This document shows positions 38,430-47,939 of a stretch of 64,000 nt of DNA, in pieces. Origin of the DNA: Gemella sp. GL1. Lineage in GTDB: Bacteria; Bacillota; Bacilli; Staphylococcales; Gemellaceae. Position numbers and translations under genes: made by a program. Position 1 is the stretch's first letter. Each line of letters starts with the position of its first letter. The stretch is from NCBI RefSeq assembly GCF_013415365.1, contig NZ_JACBYB010000011.1, positions 62,001-126,000 on the forward strand. Direction: 5' to 3'. The notes beneath the pieces are model-generated. The model was given only the letters and a program-made list of their open reading frames with translations. It did no database searches and had not been told where the DNA came from.

Positions 38430-38517
38430 GGAGTAGTACTCAAGAGGCTGAAGAGGCGCCCCTGCTAAGGGTGTAGGTCGGGAAACTGGCGCGAGGGTTC
38501 AAATCCCTCCTACTCCG
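38430..38517 (+). tRNA. tRNA-Ser (GCT)
   Basis: Acceptor GGAGTAG/CTACTCC, anticodon GCT at 38464-38466, and a long variable arm as expected for serine (88 bases in all). The 3' CCA is not encoded. Confidence 0.96.
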
Positions 38518-38525
38518 TATTATTT

Positions 38526-38600
38526 GGCCCGTTGGTCAAGTGGTTAAGACACCGCCCTTTCACGGCGGTAACACGGGTTCGAATCCCGTACGGGTCACCA
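38526..38600 (+). tRNA. tRNA-Glu (TTC)
   Basis: Acceptor GGCCCGT/ACGGGTC, anticodon stem CCGCC/GGCGG with TTC at 38559-38561, T arm GGGTTCGAATCCC. Encodes its own 3' CCA. Confidence 0.96.
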
Positions 38601-38629
38601 CTTAAATTTTGAAGATTGTATATTATTTA

Positions 38630-38705
38630 GGTCCCGTGGTGTAGCGGTTATCACGTCGCCCTGTCACGGCGAAGATCGCGGGTTCGATTCCCGTCGGGAC
38701 CGCCA
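38630..38705 (+). tRNA. tRNA-Asp (GTC)
   Basis: Acceptor GGTCCCG/CGGGACC, anticodon loop with GTC between CGCC and GGCG, T arm GGGTTCGATTCCC. Encodes 3' CCA. A queuosine substrate for the queA/tgt products. Confidence 0.96.
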
Positions 38706-38738
38706 TTTTACTAAGTACGATCTTATTTTTTATTTTAT

Positions 38739-38815
38739 GGCGATCGTGGCGAAGTGGTTAACGCATCGGATTGTGGTTCCGACATTCGGGGGTTCGATTC
38801 CCCTCGGTCGCCCCA
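38739..38815 (+). tRNA. tRNA-His (GTG)
   Basis: Acceptor GCGATCG/CGGTCGC with an extra G at position -1 (38739) facing C73, the histidine identity pair. Anticodon GTG in CGGATTGTGGTTCCG. Encodes 3' CCA. Last gene of the operon. Confidence 0.96.
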
Positions 38816-38835
38816 TTAAAAAAGAAGAATATACA

Positions 38836-38874
38836 GAGTCCTAACTTATAATATAGGTTGGGGCTTTTTTGTCT
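38836..38874 (+). terminator. Terminator of the tRNA operon
   Basis: AGTCCTAACTTATA pairs with TATAGGTTGGGGCT (several G-T pairs), followed by TTTTTT. Confidence 0.88.
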
Positions 38875-38897
38875 TATAGTTTTAAATATGCTATAAT
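38869..38897 (+). promoter_or_regulatory. Promoter of rnc-smc-ftsY
   Basis: TTGTCT (38869-38874), 17-base spacer, TATAAT (38892-38897), with an extended -10 TG at 38889-38890. The -35 overlaps the T run of the tRNA terminator. Confidence 0.75.
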
Positions 38898-38924
38898 TAA
38901 AATAGGTAATTTTGGAGGAATAGA

Positions 38925-39632
38925 ATGGAAAAAATAAAAAATTTAATTATGTATATAAATGAAAATTTTGGTATATATAGTTCATATAGGGAAGAATATA
39001 TGATAGCATTCACGCATTCCTCTTATATAAATGAGAATCGTAATATTCCTAAAAATAATCATTATGAAAGACTAGAATTTTTAGGAGATGCAATAATTGA
39101 GTTGACTACAAGTGAATATCTGTACAAAAAATTTCAAAATTTAACAGAAGGAGACTTAACGAGACTAAGGGCCTCTATTGTATGTGAACCAACACTAGTT
39201 AAATATTCTAAAATCCTTTCGTTTGATAAATACATTCTTCTAGGAAAAGGAGAAGAAAAAAATGGTGGTAGAAATAGAGATGCCTTATTAGCTGATATAT
39301 TTGAATCCTTTGTAGGTGCTTTATATTTAGATAGGGGATTAAATGAGGTTAAGAAATTTTTAAATGCAACACTATTTAAGGAAGTTACAGACGATTCATA
39401 TCAATCTTTTATAGACCATAAAACCATATTGCAGGAGCTTATTAGTAAGGAAAAGATGGGTCGAATTGAATACAAATTAATTTCTTCTGAAGGACCATCA
39501 CATGCAAAAGTATTTATTTCTAGTATTTATATAGATGATGAGTTGTACGGTCAAGGGAAAGGGAAGACAAAAAAAGAATCCGAACAAAAATGCGCTGAGA
39601 AGGCCCTGAAAAAAATTAAAAAATATTCGTGA
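38925..39632 (+). CDS. rnc: Ribonuclease III
   Basis: Double-strand-specific endonuclease that processes rRNA precursors and, in Bacilli, the SRP RNA precursor. It is 235 residues. The catalytic signature ERLEFLGDAIIEL lies near residue 45-57, with RDALLADIFESFVGALYLD for the second acidic cluster, then a C-terminal double-stranded RNA binding domain (about 160-232) with GKGKTKKESEQKCAEKAL. Ribosome binding site GGAGG. rnc-smc-ftsY is the standard Bacilli order. Confidence 0.97.
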   Translation: MEKIKNLIMYINENFGIYSSYREEYMIAFTHSSYINENRNIPKNNHYERLEFLGDAIIELTTSEYLYKKFQNLTEGDLTRLRASIVCEPTLVKYSKILSFDKYILLGKGEEKNGGRNRDALLADIFESFVGALYLDRGLNEVKKFLNATLFKEVTDDSYQSFIDHKTILQELISKEKMGRIEYKLISSEGPSHAKVFISSIYIDDELYGQGKGKTKKESEQKCAEKALKKIKKYS

Positions 39633-39642
39633 GGAAAGTAAT

Positions 39643-42600
39643 GTGAAATTAAAACAAATAGAAATAAATGGTTTTAAATCATTTCAATCTAAATCTATAA
39701 TATCTATAGATTCTAATTTAATTGGTATTGTAGGACCAAATGGATCAGGGAAAAGTAACATAATAGATGCTATTAGATGGGTATTAGGAGAACAATCTGC
39801 GAAAAATTTACGTGGTAATAGTATGAATGATATTATTTTTTCAGGAAGTGAGGATAAGAAATCAAAAAATTTTGCGGAAGTTAGTATTAGTTTTGATTTA
39901 AATGAAGAAGAACATGTTATAACAAGACGTCTTTATAAAAATGGAGATAGTGAGTACCTGCTAGATGGGAAAAGATCTAAATTAAAGGATATAACTGATA
40001 TTTATTTAGACTTAGGTGTTAATAAAGAAAGCTATAGTATTATAACACAAGGAAAGGTTGATACTATTCTTTCATCTAAAGCACAAGATAGACGCATAAT
40101 AATAGAGGAAGTTGCAGGAATTTTAAAATATAAAAAGAAAAAAAGAAAGAGTATCTTAAAACTTGAAAGAACGCAAAGCAATCTTAATAGATTGAGAGAT
40201 ATATTTATTGAAATTGAGGCTAGACATAAAATTCTTTTTGAACAAAAAAAGCTAACAGAACAATATTTAAAATATGTGGAAGACTTAAAAGAAAAAGATA
40301 TTAGTTTGCAAGTATTTAATATAAAAATGTTTCAAAATAAGATGGAAGAAACACAATTACAATTAGATGATCTGTTAAATAAAAAGTCTGATTTGGAGAA
40401 ACAATTATTAAACTTAGATAATAATATTAATAATAATAAAGAAGAATTACATAATAATGACAATACATATATAGAATATAAAGATAGAGAGTTAATCTTA
40501 GTTGAAGAAATAGGGAAACTAGAGTCAACTATAAAACTATATGAAGAAAAGAAAAATTCTTCTTCGACCATACAAAAAAAATTGGATGAAGAAATTTCTA
40601 TTTTGAAACAAAAAAAAGATGAAAAAACTGAATTAGACAAAATATATAAAATAGAATTAAAAAATATAAAACGTGATCTAGCTAAAATTTCTGAAAAAAT
40701 AAAAAATGAAAAAAGCCAAACAAGTATTACAATTGAAGAAATAGATGAAGTTTTGGATGAATTTAAAAATAAGTATTTTAATTTAGTTAATCAAGAATCA
40801 AGATTAGAGAATGATATTGTTTTAAATGAGCAAATGTTAATTACTAAAAAACACAGCATAGAGGAAGTGAATCAAGAAATTAATAATTTAGAATATTTAT
40901 TAGAAGATCAGAGGAATGAGATTGATAATTTAGTTTCTTTACGTAATAAATATGAGAAAGAGAAGTTTGAATTAAAGGAAGATAGAACTTTAAATTTAGA
41001 CAAGCAAATTAAATTAGATGAAGACAGAATGGATTTAATTAATAATATCTCCAAGGGAAATGATCTATTTAATGCTCTTAATACTAAGAAAGTATTTTTA
41101 GAAAATCAATATGCCTCAGAAACTTATTATAATGTTGGTGTAAAAGAAATTTTGGCACAAAAAGAAAAAATTAAAGGAATTTATGATGTTTTAGCTAATG
41201 TAATAACCGTAAAAAAAGAATATGTGAATGCACTAGATGTGGCTTTAGTATCAAATCAACAAAATATTATTGTAGATAATTCAAACACTGCTAGACTATG
41301 TGTTAAGCACTTAAAAAAAATCAATAAAGGGAGAGCTACTTTTTTACCCTTGGAAAATATAAAATTTAGAAAAATTGATAATAATATATATGAATTATTG
41401 AAGAAACAAGTAGGATTTATAGATATTGCAGATAAATTAGTAGATTTTGATAAAAAATTTGAAGGTGCAGTTTCTAATGTATTAGGACTAATTATAGTTT
41501 GTGATAATTTATTTAATGCTAATAAAATAGCAGAGATTATTGAGTATAGATATAGAATTATAACTTTAGATGGCCAGGTTATAAATAGTGGGGGATCAAT
41601 AAGCGGTGGAGCTATGTATAAAACATCTAATTCTATTATTAAATATAAATCAGAATTAGATAATTTATCTTTTAAGGTTGTTAAGTTGGAAAGCAAACTT
41701 AATAAACTCAAGACTGAATTAAAGAGTCTAGATGAAGAATACATTACAATAAAAAATTATCTAGTACAGCTTAAGGATAGTGAAAATCAAATTGATAAAA
41801 ATTTAACTGATAATTTTATAAGATTAGAAAGTCTTCAAGAAAAGATTTTAAGCTTAGAGACTGCATTAGCAAATGAAAAATCAAAATTAAATTCATTTGG
41901 AGATATGAATAAACTTAATGCAAGTAGAACTAAGTCGAAAGAAAAATTAATTAATATAAGAAAAGAGTTAAATTTAATTAATTTAAGAATTGATGAGGAA
42001 CAAAAAAGAAAAAATACGGTTTCTCTTGAACAAAATGAGCAAAATGAATTTATTAATGAGCTATTTATGGAGAAATCTAGACTTGGAGAGTTAATTAAAT
42101 TTAAGGAAGATTTGTTAGCTAAGAATAGAGAAACTATAGAAGAGATTGAAAATAGAATGTCTAGATTAGTTTTTGAGAATAATAAAAATTTAGAAAATTT
42201 AAACAAAGTTTTTGAATTACCTAGATATAAAAATAAATTAAAGAAATTTATTAAAGAATTATCGACAGTAAAAGAAAAAATAGATGATGTAGCTAGGCAA
42301 AAACACATTTTATATTCTAATGATATTCGATATAGTGAACAACAAAAAGAATATTACGATAAACTTACGAAATTGAACAATGAAGTTGAGAAAATAAACA
42401 TTAGTAGAAGTCAATTCTCTGTAAAAATTGAGGAAATGATTATATATTTGAATACCACTTATAGTATATCTTATGAAGCAGCAGAAAAAATGTTTAATGA
42501 TATAGCAATTATTGATATTTCAAATTACAAAGGTGCTGTTATGGAATTGAAATCAAAAATAAATTCATTAGGTAATATTAATTTAAATGCACTAGAAGAA

Positions 42601-43191
42601 TATACTGCCATTAATGAAAGATATGAATTCTATAAATTAGAAATTGATGATTTATTAGGGGCAAAGTCTAAATTAGAAATTACGATAGCAGAAATAGATG
42701 ATGAGGTTAAGGAAAGATTTTTGACTACCTTTAATATAGTTTCAGAGCATTTCAGTAGAATATATAGAGTGCTGTTTAGGGGTGGAAATGCTCAAATGAC
42801 ATTGGATAATCCTGATAATTTATTGGAAACAGGAATTAATATACTGGTTAGTCCTCCAGGTAAAAAACTACAGATGTTGTCACTTTTATCGGGTGGAGAG
42901 AAGGCATTAACTGCATTAAGTTTACTTTTTGCAATTTTAGAAATTAAACAGCCTCCATTTGTAATATTAGATGAAGTAGAAGCTGCTTTAGATGATATAA
43001 ATGTTCTAAGATTTGCAAAATTTTTGAAAACATATTCGAAAGAAAATCAATTTTTAGTGATAACTCATAGAAGGATAACTATGGAAGAAATGGATAAGTT
43101 ATATGGAGTAACAATGAAAGAAAAAGGAGTAAGTTATATACTTTCTTTAGATTTAAATACGATATTAAAAGAGGATTTTATAAATGAGTAA
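39643..43191 (+). CDS. smc: Chromosome partition protein SMC
   Basis: Large coiled-coil ATPase of condensin that organises and segregates the chromosome with ScpA and ScpB. It is 1182 residues. Walker A GPNGSGKSN (31-39), coiled coils on either side of a central hinge (about 500-690, with the glycine-rich NSGGSISGG), ABC signature LSGGEKALT (about 1083), and Walker B FVILDEVEAALDD. The start is GTG with GAGGAAAG upstream. It ends overlapping ftsY by 8 bases. scpA/scpB are not in the window. Confidence 0.97.
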   Translation: MKLKQIEINGFKSFQSKSIISIDSNLIGIVGPNGSGKSNIIDAIRWVLGEQSAKNLRGNSMNDIIFSGSEDKKSKNFAEVSISFDLNEEEHVITRRLYKNGDSEYLLDGKRSKLKDITDIYLDLGVNKESYSIITQGKVDTILSSKAQDRRIIIEEVAGILKYKKKKRKSILKLERTQSNLNRLRDIFIEIEARHKILFEQKKLTEQYLKYVEDLKEKDISLQVFNIKMFQNKMEETQLQLDDLLNKKSDLEKQLLNLDNNINNNKEELHNNDNTYIEYKDRELILVEEIGKLESTIKLYEEKKNSSSTIQKKLDEEISILKQKKDEKTELDKIYKIELKNIKRDLAKISEKIKNEKSQTSITIEEIDEVLDEFKNKYFNLVNQESRLENDIVLNEQMLITKKHSIEEVNQEINNLEYLLEDQRNEIDNLVSLRNKYEKEKFELKEDRTLNLDKQIKLDEDRMDLINNISKGNDLFNALNTKKVFLENQYASETYYNVGVKEILAQKEKIKGIYDVLANVITVKKEYVNALDVALVSNQQNIIVDNSNTARLCVKHLKKINKGRATFLPLENIKFRKIDNNIYELLKKQVGFIDIADKLVDFDKKFEGAVSNVLGLIIVCDNLFNANKIAEIIEYRYRIITLDGQVINSGGSISGGAMYKTSNSIIKYKSELDNLSFKVVKLESKLNKLKTELKSLDEEYITIKNYLVQLKDSENQIDKNLTDNFIRLESLQEKILSLETALANEKSKLNSFGDMNKLNASRTKSKEKLINIRKELNLINLRIDEEQKRKNTVSLEQNEQNEFINELFMEKSRLGELIKFKEDLLAKNRETIEEIENRMSRLVFENNKNLENLNKVFELPRYKNKLKKFIKELSTVKEKIDDVARQKHILYSNDIRYSEQQKEYYDKLTKLNNEVEKINISRSQFSVKIEEMIIYLNTTYSISYEAAEKMFNDIAIIDISNYKGAVMELKSKINSLGNINLNALEEYTAINERYEFYKLEIDDLLGAKSKLEITIAEIDDEVKERFLTTFNIVSEHFSRIYRVLFRGGNAQMTLDNPDNLLETGINILVSPPGKKLQMLSLLSGGEKALTALSLLFAILEIKQPPFVILDEVEAALDDINVLRFAKFLKTYSKENQFLVITHRRITMEEMDKLYGVTMKEKGVSYILSLDLNTILKEDFINE

Positions 43192-44239
43192 TTTTTTTAA
43201 TACAATAAAAAATAAATTTTCTAAAAAGGAAGAACAATTAGTAGATAATTTAATATCTTTAGATGAATATGAAGAATTAGTTGAAAGTCAGCTAGTAACA
43301 GAAAAATTTAAAAAAGGATTGAAAAAATCTAGAGACAGTTTTTCTAATGCGTTAAATAACTTGATTTCTTCATATAGAGAAATAAATGAAGAGTTTTTTG
43401 AAGACTTAGAAGAATTATTGATTCAATCGGATGTCGCATATTCTACTGTTTTAGAATTAGTAGATTATTTAAAAATTGAATCACAGAGACAGAATTTAAA
43501 AGAGCCTGCGCAACTACAAGACATGATAGTTTCTAAGTTAGTAGATATCTACATGGAGGGAACTAGTAAGGTTGAACTAAATGTAAATAATGATGGTCTA
43601 ACAGTATATCTTTTTGTAGGTGTTAATGGAGTAGGAAAAACAACATCTATAGGTAAATTAGCTTATAATTTAAAAAAGGAAAGAAAGAAAGTTCTTATTG
43701 CTGCAGGAGATACATTTAGAGCAGGAGCGATAGATCAACTTGTAGTTTGGGCAGATAGAAGTGGTGCGGATATTATAAAATCTCATGAAGGATCAGATCC
43801 TGCATCTGTAATTTTTGATGCTATACAATCTGCTAAGTCTAAAAATTATGACGTTTTATTATGTGATACAGCAGGGAGACTGCAAAATAAAGAACATCTG
43901 ATGAAAGAATTAGAAAAGATTGTAAGGATTATAAAAAGAGAAGTTCCACAAGCTCCTCATGAAGTATTATTAACAATAGATGCAACAACGGGGCAAAATG
44001 GGATACTGCAAGCCAAAATATTTAAGGAAGTTAGCGATGTTACAGGTGTAGTTTTAACAAAATTAGATGGAACTGCTAGAGGTGGAATTGTGATTGCTAT
44101 TAAGAAAGAATTAGATATTGCTGTTAAGTTGGTAGGGCTTGGAGAAAATATAGAAGATTTAGAAGTCTTTGACCCTGAAAGCTATATTTATAGTTTATTT
44201 TATAAAGAAGGCAGGGAACAAAGACAAGAGAATAGCTAG
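43184..44239 (+). CDS. ftsY: SRP receptor FtsY
   Basis: Membrane-associated GTPase that receives SRP-ribosome complexes and hands them to the Sec translocon; its partner RNA is encoded at 36603-36867. It is 351 residues with a short charged N-terminus and an NG domain: GVNGVGKTTS (about 146-155), DTAGRLQNK, TKLDGTARGG. It overlaps smc by 8 bases. A weak hairpin overlaps its end. Confidence 0.97.
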   Translation: MSNFFNTIKNKFSKKEEQLVDNLISLDEYEELVESQLVTEKFKKGLKKSRDSFSNALNNLISSYREINEEFFEDLEELLIQSDVAYSTVLELVDYLKIESQRQNLKEPAQLQDMIVSKLVDIYMEGTSKVELNVNNDGLTVYLFVGVNGVGKTTSIGKLAYNLKKERKKVLIAAGDTFRAGAIDQLVVWADRSGADIIKSHEGSDPASVIFDAIQSAKSKNYDVLLCDTAGRLQNKEHLMKELEKIVRIIKREVPQAPHEVLLTIDATTGQNGILQAKIFKEVSDVTGVVLTKLDGTARGGIVIAIKKELDIAVKLVGLGENIEDLEVFDPESYIYSLFYKEGREQRQENS

Positions 44240-44258
44240 TAAATTCTAGCTTTTTTCT
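44232..44258 (+). terminator. Possible terminator after ftsY
   Basis: TAGCTAG pairs with CTAGCT(A/T) around TAAATT, followed by six T. The stem is short, about 6-7 pairs, so strength is uncertain. The ftsY TAG is in the left arm. Confidence 0.55.
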
Positions 44259-44285
44259 ATAGTTTATGTATGAAAGGATACAATA

Positions 44286-46169
44286 ATGAAAATATATAAA
44301 GTTGAGAATATATTAAAAACTCACGGAGAAAAAACACTATTCTCAGATATAAATTTTTCGATAGCTACTGAAGATAAAGTTGGATTAATAGGGATTAACG
44401 GGACAGGGAAATCTTCTCTTTTAAAATGTATGGCTGGTTTAGATTCCTTTGATAAAGAAGATATAATACATCCAAATGACTATACAATATCGTATCTATC
44501 GCAAGATATAGACCTTGATGAAGAAATGAGTGTAATAGACGCTGTGTTCCAAAGTGAGTCAAAAATTATGAAATTATTAAAAAAATATGAATTAGCTATA
44601 GTAGATTTAGAAAACGATCCAGAAAACGAGGCTAAGCAAAAAAAACTTTTATTATTGCAAGAAGAAATGGAGTATGCTAAGGCTTGGGATCTGAGTTCAA
44701 GTGTTAAAATAATCTTATCTAAATTAGGAATAAAAGAGTATGACAGAAAAATAAAAGAATTGTCAGGGGGAGAGAAAAAGAGAGTTGCTTTAGCTAAGGT
44801 TTTAATAGAAATGCCAGATTTATTACTTTTAGATGAGCCCACTAATCATTTAGATTTTGAAACGATAGAATGGTTAGAAAAGTATCTTAAATCATATCCT
44901 AATAGTATATTGGTAATAACTCATGATAGATATTTTTTAGATAATATATCTACAAGAATATTTGAATTAAATAAAGGACGTCTTTTCGAATATTCAGGAA
45001 ATTATTCTTCATTTTTATTAAAAAAAACGGAAAGAGAAACTAATGAAATAAGTCAATATAACAAAAATATGAAGATGTATAAGCAAGAACTTGAATGGAT
45101 TAGACGAGGAGCCAAAGCCAGAACTACAAAACAACAGGCTAGAATTGATAAATTTGAAAAGCTAGAAGAAAAATTGGAGAATAGGGTGCAAGAAGAAATT
45201 CTTAATATTGAGTTAGGGGGTTCTAGGCTAGGAAAACAAGTATTTGAAATAGAAAAAATTAGTAAAAAATACTATGATAAAGTAATATTAGATGATTTTT
45301 CAATAATTGTTCAAAAAGATGCTAGAATAGGGATTATAGGAATCAATGGAGTAGGTAAAACTACGTTATTAAATATACTATCTGGTAATGAAAAAATTGA
45401 TTCAGGAACAATAAAAGTGGGACAAACTGTAAAAATTGCATATTATAGTCAATTTAATGATGATATGGATATGAATTTAAGAATGATAAACTATATTAGA
45501 CAAGGAGCAGAGTCTATAAAAACATCTGAAGGAAATAAAATTTCAGCAACTCAGTTATTAGAGAGATTTTTATTTCCTTTGCATAGTCATGGTACTATAT
45601 TATCAAAATTGTCAGGTGGAGAAAGACGTAGGTTATATTTATTAAGATTGTTAATGCAAGAACCAAATGTTTTAATATTAGATGAACCTACAAATGATTT
45701 AGATACAGAAACACTAACAATTTTAGAAGATTATTTAAAAAGTTTTAGTGGTGCAGTTATTACAGTATCACATGATAGATACTTTCTTGATAAAACCGTA
45801 AATGAATTACTTGTCTTTAAGGGACAAGGAAAAATTGAGAAATTTATAGGGAATTATACAGAATATATTGAAGCTGGTAATACTATAAAAGAAGAGAAGG
45901 TTAAAGAAATATCTAAAGAAGTTATAGTAAAGAAGAAAACTTCTAAGATAAAATTTACTTATAATGAGAGGAAAGAATGGGAAAATATAGACTCAGAAAT
46001 AGAAAAATTGGAAAATAAAATTTCAGAGTTAGAAAATTTGATGGTTGAATATTCAACTGATTTTGAGATGATAAGTAAATTTACCAAAGAAAGGGAAGTA
46101 GTGAAAATTCAACTTGAAAATAAGTTAGAACGATGGGAATATTTAGCATCTATTGCAGAACAACAATAA
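44286..46169 (+). CDS. ABC-F ATPase, YfmR/Uup type
   Basis: Soluble protein of 627 residues with two ATP-binding cassettes: Walker A GINGTGKSS (about 36) and LSGGEKKR (about 159), then GINGVGKTT (about 352) and LSGGERRR (about 442), each with LLLDEPTNHLD-like Walker B. The linker between is Arg/Lys-rich. A C-terminal coiled-coil domain (about 555-627) marks the Uup/YfmR group, which acts on ribosomes and in Bacillus backs up EF-P at difficult peptide bonds. Distinct from the YkpA-type gene at 1958. No antibiotic-resistance subgroup features are evident. Confidence 0.9.
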   Translation: MKIYKVENILKTHGEKTLFSDINFSIATEDKVGLIGINGTGKSSLLKCMAGLDSFDKEDIIHPNDYTISYLSQDIDLDEEMSVIDAVFQSESKIMKLLKKYELAIVDLENDPENEAKQKKLLLLQEEMEYAKAWDLSSSVKIILSKLGIKEYDRKIKELSGGEKKRVALAKVLIEMPDLLLLDEPTNHLDFETIEWLEKYLKSYPNSILVITHDRYFLDNISTRIFELNKGRLFEYSGNYSSFLLKKTERETNEISQYNKNMKMYKQELEWIRRGAKARTTKQQARIDKFEKLEEKLENRVQEEILNIELGGSRLGKQVFEIEKISKKYYDKVILDDFSIIVQKDARIGIIGINGVGKTTLLNILSGNEKIDSGTIKVGQTVKIAYYSQFNDDMDMNLRMINYIRQGAESIKTSEGNKISATQLLERFLFPLHSHGTILSKLSGGERRRLYLLRLLMQEPNVLILDEPTNDLDTETLTILEDYLKSFSGAVITVSHDRYFLDKTVNELLVFKGQGKIEKFIGNYTEYIEAGNTIKEEKVKEISKEVIVKKKTSKIKFTYNERKEWENIDSEIEKLENKISELENLMVEYSTDFEMISKFTKEREVVKIQLENKLERWEYLASIAEQQ

Positions 46170-46491
46170 AATTAGATTTTAATATGATTATAAAGAAGAA
46201 AGATTTTTTCGTATTTAAAATTTAAAAATTGAAATTTTTTTACAAAAGTAAAAATTATATATAATGGTTCATTAATTTGAAATTTTAAGAAGTATATGAG
46301 ATTTTTCATTATATTATAATTTTAAAATGATATATAGTTTATTTAAGTTTATAGTCTATAAAGTGCCATTGAAAGTAATATTATAAATATTGTAATTACA
46401 AATATACTAAATTGTAACACACAAGTTTTTTGATCTGTGGTATAATAACATTTACTACATCTATAATAATGTGAAAGAAAGGAGATATATC
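46170..46491. other. 322-base intergenic region before yacL
   Basis: AT-rich with several A and T tracts. It holds no convincing open frame or RNA motif. An extended -10 promoter lies near its right end (46438-46446); the rest is unexplained. Confidence 0.6.
46438..46446 (+). promoter_or_regulatory. Extended -10 promoter of the yacL-type gene
   Basis: TGGTATAAT at 46438-46446, an extended -10 with a perfect TATAAT. No good -35 box at 16-18 bases. Confidence 0.5.
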
Positions 46492-47574
46492 ATGTTAAAA
46501 AAAATACTTATTATAACATCAGGATTGATTGGTGTAACAATTGGTACAATATTAGCGAATTATTTGATAACTAATAATGTTTTTTCTAATTTATTGAACC
46601 CTACTTTATTAAGGTTATTTGTCACTGTCTTTATAGCTATACTATTTGTAATAATAGCATTATTATTATCGGATAAATTTGTAAAAGGAATATATAAAGT
46701 AGAGGAGAAACTTAGTAAGATACCTATATTTAAAGTTATTTCTACTTCTATTGGATTAATTTTAGGGTTGTTAGTGGCAACTTTATTAACATTTGCTACA
46801 GATGCAATACTTTCATTAGAGTGGCTTTCTTCAATAATTTCAGCTCTATTTTATATTGTTTTTGGATATTTAGGCTTTGTTATAGGATATAGAAGAGGAA
46901 ATGAAACCTTAAATATTTTTTCAAATAAGTTAGGTAATTTAAAGACAGATTCTGAAAATAAAAAAATTAAGAAAATAAAGACAAAATCTAAGTTGTTGGA
47001 TTCTAGTGCATTAATAGATTCTAGAATTGGAGATATAGTGGAAACAGGATTTATAGAAGGAGAAGTTATAGTTCCGGAATTTGTCTTAAAAGAATTACAA
47101 TTAATCGCAGATTCAGAAGATCCTGCTAAAAGAGCAAAAGGAAGGTTAGGATTGGAATGTGTTGAAATTTTAAAGAATAGTGAACATGCTGAGTTAATTA
47201 TTGATAATAAGTTTAAGTATAAAGAATTTAGTTCTGTAGATGATTTATTAATAGAGTATGCCTTGAAGAAATCATCTACAATTATTACTACAGACTATAA
47301 TTTAAATAAATTAGCAACACTACAAAATATTAAAGTATTAAATGTTAATGATTTATCAAATGCGGTAAAACCTATTTTAAGTTCAGGTGAAAGAGTAGAG
47401 GTATTTATCCAAAGAGAGGGTAAAGAAAATAATCAAGGTGTGGCCTATAGTCAAGATGGAACAATGATTGTAGTGGAAAATGGTAAAAATTTTGTAGGTA
47501 AAAATGTTAAAGTAGAAGTAAAAAGTGTCCTTCAAACATCGTCGGGTAGAATTATATTTACAAAGATTATTTGA
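46492..47574 (+). CDS. PIN/TRAM domain membrane protein, YacL type
   Basis: A 360-residue protein with four N-terminal membrane segments (about 3-135), a PIN nuclease-like domain starting KLLDSSALIDSRIGD (about 168), and a C-terminal TRAM domain from about 290. Acidic PIN residues are present in LDSSALID, FVLKELQ and TTDYNL. This is the layout of Bacillus YacL, a conserved protein of unclear function, possibly an RNase at the membrane. The ATG at 46492 has AAAGGAG just upstream; the upstream in-frame start at 46471 has none. Confidence 0.88.
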   Translation: MLKKILIITSGLIGVTIGTILANYLITNNVFSNLLNPTLLRLFVTVFIAILFVIIALLLSDKFVKGIYKVEEKLSKIPIFKVISTSIGLILGLLVATLLTFATDAILSLEWLSSIISALFYIVFGYLGFVIGYRRGNETLNIFSNKLGNLKTDSENKKIKKIKTKSKLLDSSALIDSRIGDIVETGFIEGEVIVPEFVLKELQLIADSEDPAKRAKGRLGLECVEILKNSEHAELIIDNKFKYKEFSSVDDLLIEYALKKSSTIITTDYNLNKLATLQNIKVLNVNDLSNAVKPILSSGERVEVFIQREGKENNQGVAYSQDGTMIVVENGKNFVGKNVKVEVKSVLQTSSGRIIFTKII

Positions 47575-47577
47575 TTT

Positions 47578-47607
47578 TTGATGAAAAATGTGTTAGTATA
47601 ACATAAT
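47578..47607 (+). promoter_or_regulatory. Possible promoter of secG
   Basis: TTGATG (47578-47583), 18-base spacer, CATAAT (47602-47607). Acceptable but not strong. Confidence 0.4.
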
Positions 47608-47633
47608 GTGTATTAATGAGTAGGAGGAAAAGT

Positions 47634-47864
47634 ATGCATGCTTTTTTAATGGTTTCAACTATTATAAGTAGTATTTTGATAATAATAGTAGTACTACTAC
47701 AAGAAAGCAAGTCTGGTGGACTGTCAGGTCTTACAGGAGGAGCGGAAGAATTGTTTGGTAAGCAAAAAGTAAGAGGGGCAGAATTACTATTACAAAGAGT
47801 TACTGTGTTTTTAGGAATAGTCTTCTTTTTATCTTTACTAGGACTTACTTGGTTCAATATTTAA
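47634..47864 (+). CDS. secG: Preprotein translocase subunit SecG
   Basis: Small non-essential subunit of the SecYEG channel, 76 residues with two membrane segments (about 4-24 and 53-73) joined by the characteristic LLQESKSGGLSGLTGGAEELFG loop region. The ATG at 47634 follows AGGAGG; the in-frame upstream ATG at 47616 has no site and would add six charged residues. secG-rnr-smpB is the normal Bacilli order. Confidence 0.95.
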   Translation: MHAFLMVSTIISSILIIIVVLLQESKSGGLSGLTGGAEELFGKQKVRGAELLLQRVTVFLGIVFFLSLLGLTWFNI

Positions 47865-47875
47865 AAATAAAGTCA

Positions 47876-47908
47876 GACCCAAAATGAGTAATACATTTTG
47901 GGTTTTTA
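47876..47908 (+). terminator. Intrinsic terminator after secG
   Basis: CCCAAAATG (47878-47886) pairs with CATTTTGGG (47894-47902), then TTTTTATT. Confidence 0.88.
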
Positions 47909-47939
47909 TTATAATAATTATGTTAGAAGGGAGTTGTAT

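Noticed and set aside
41256-41744. 162-codon antisense open frame in the smc hinge region
   Set aside because: Shadow of the smc reading frame, with no start signal or family resemblance.
40332-42308. Three long reverse-strand open frames inside smc
   Set aside because: They mirror the Lys/Glu-rich coiled coil of smc, have Ser/Phe/Leu-rich composition, and lack ribosome binding sites.
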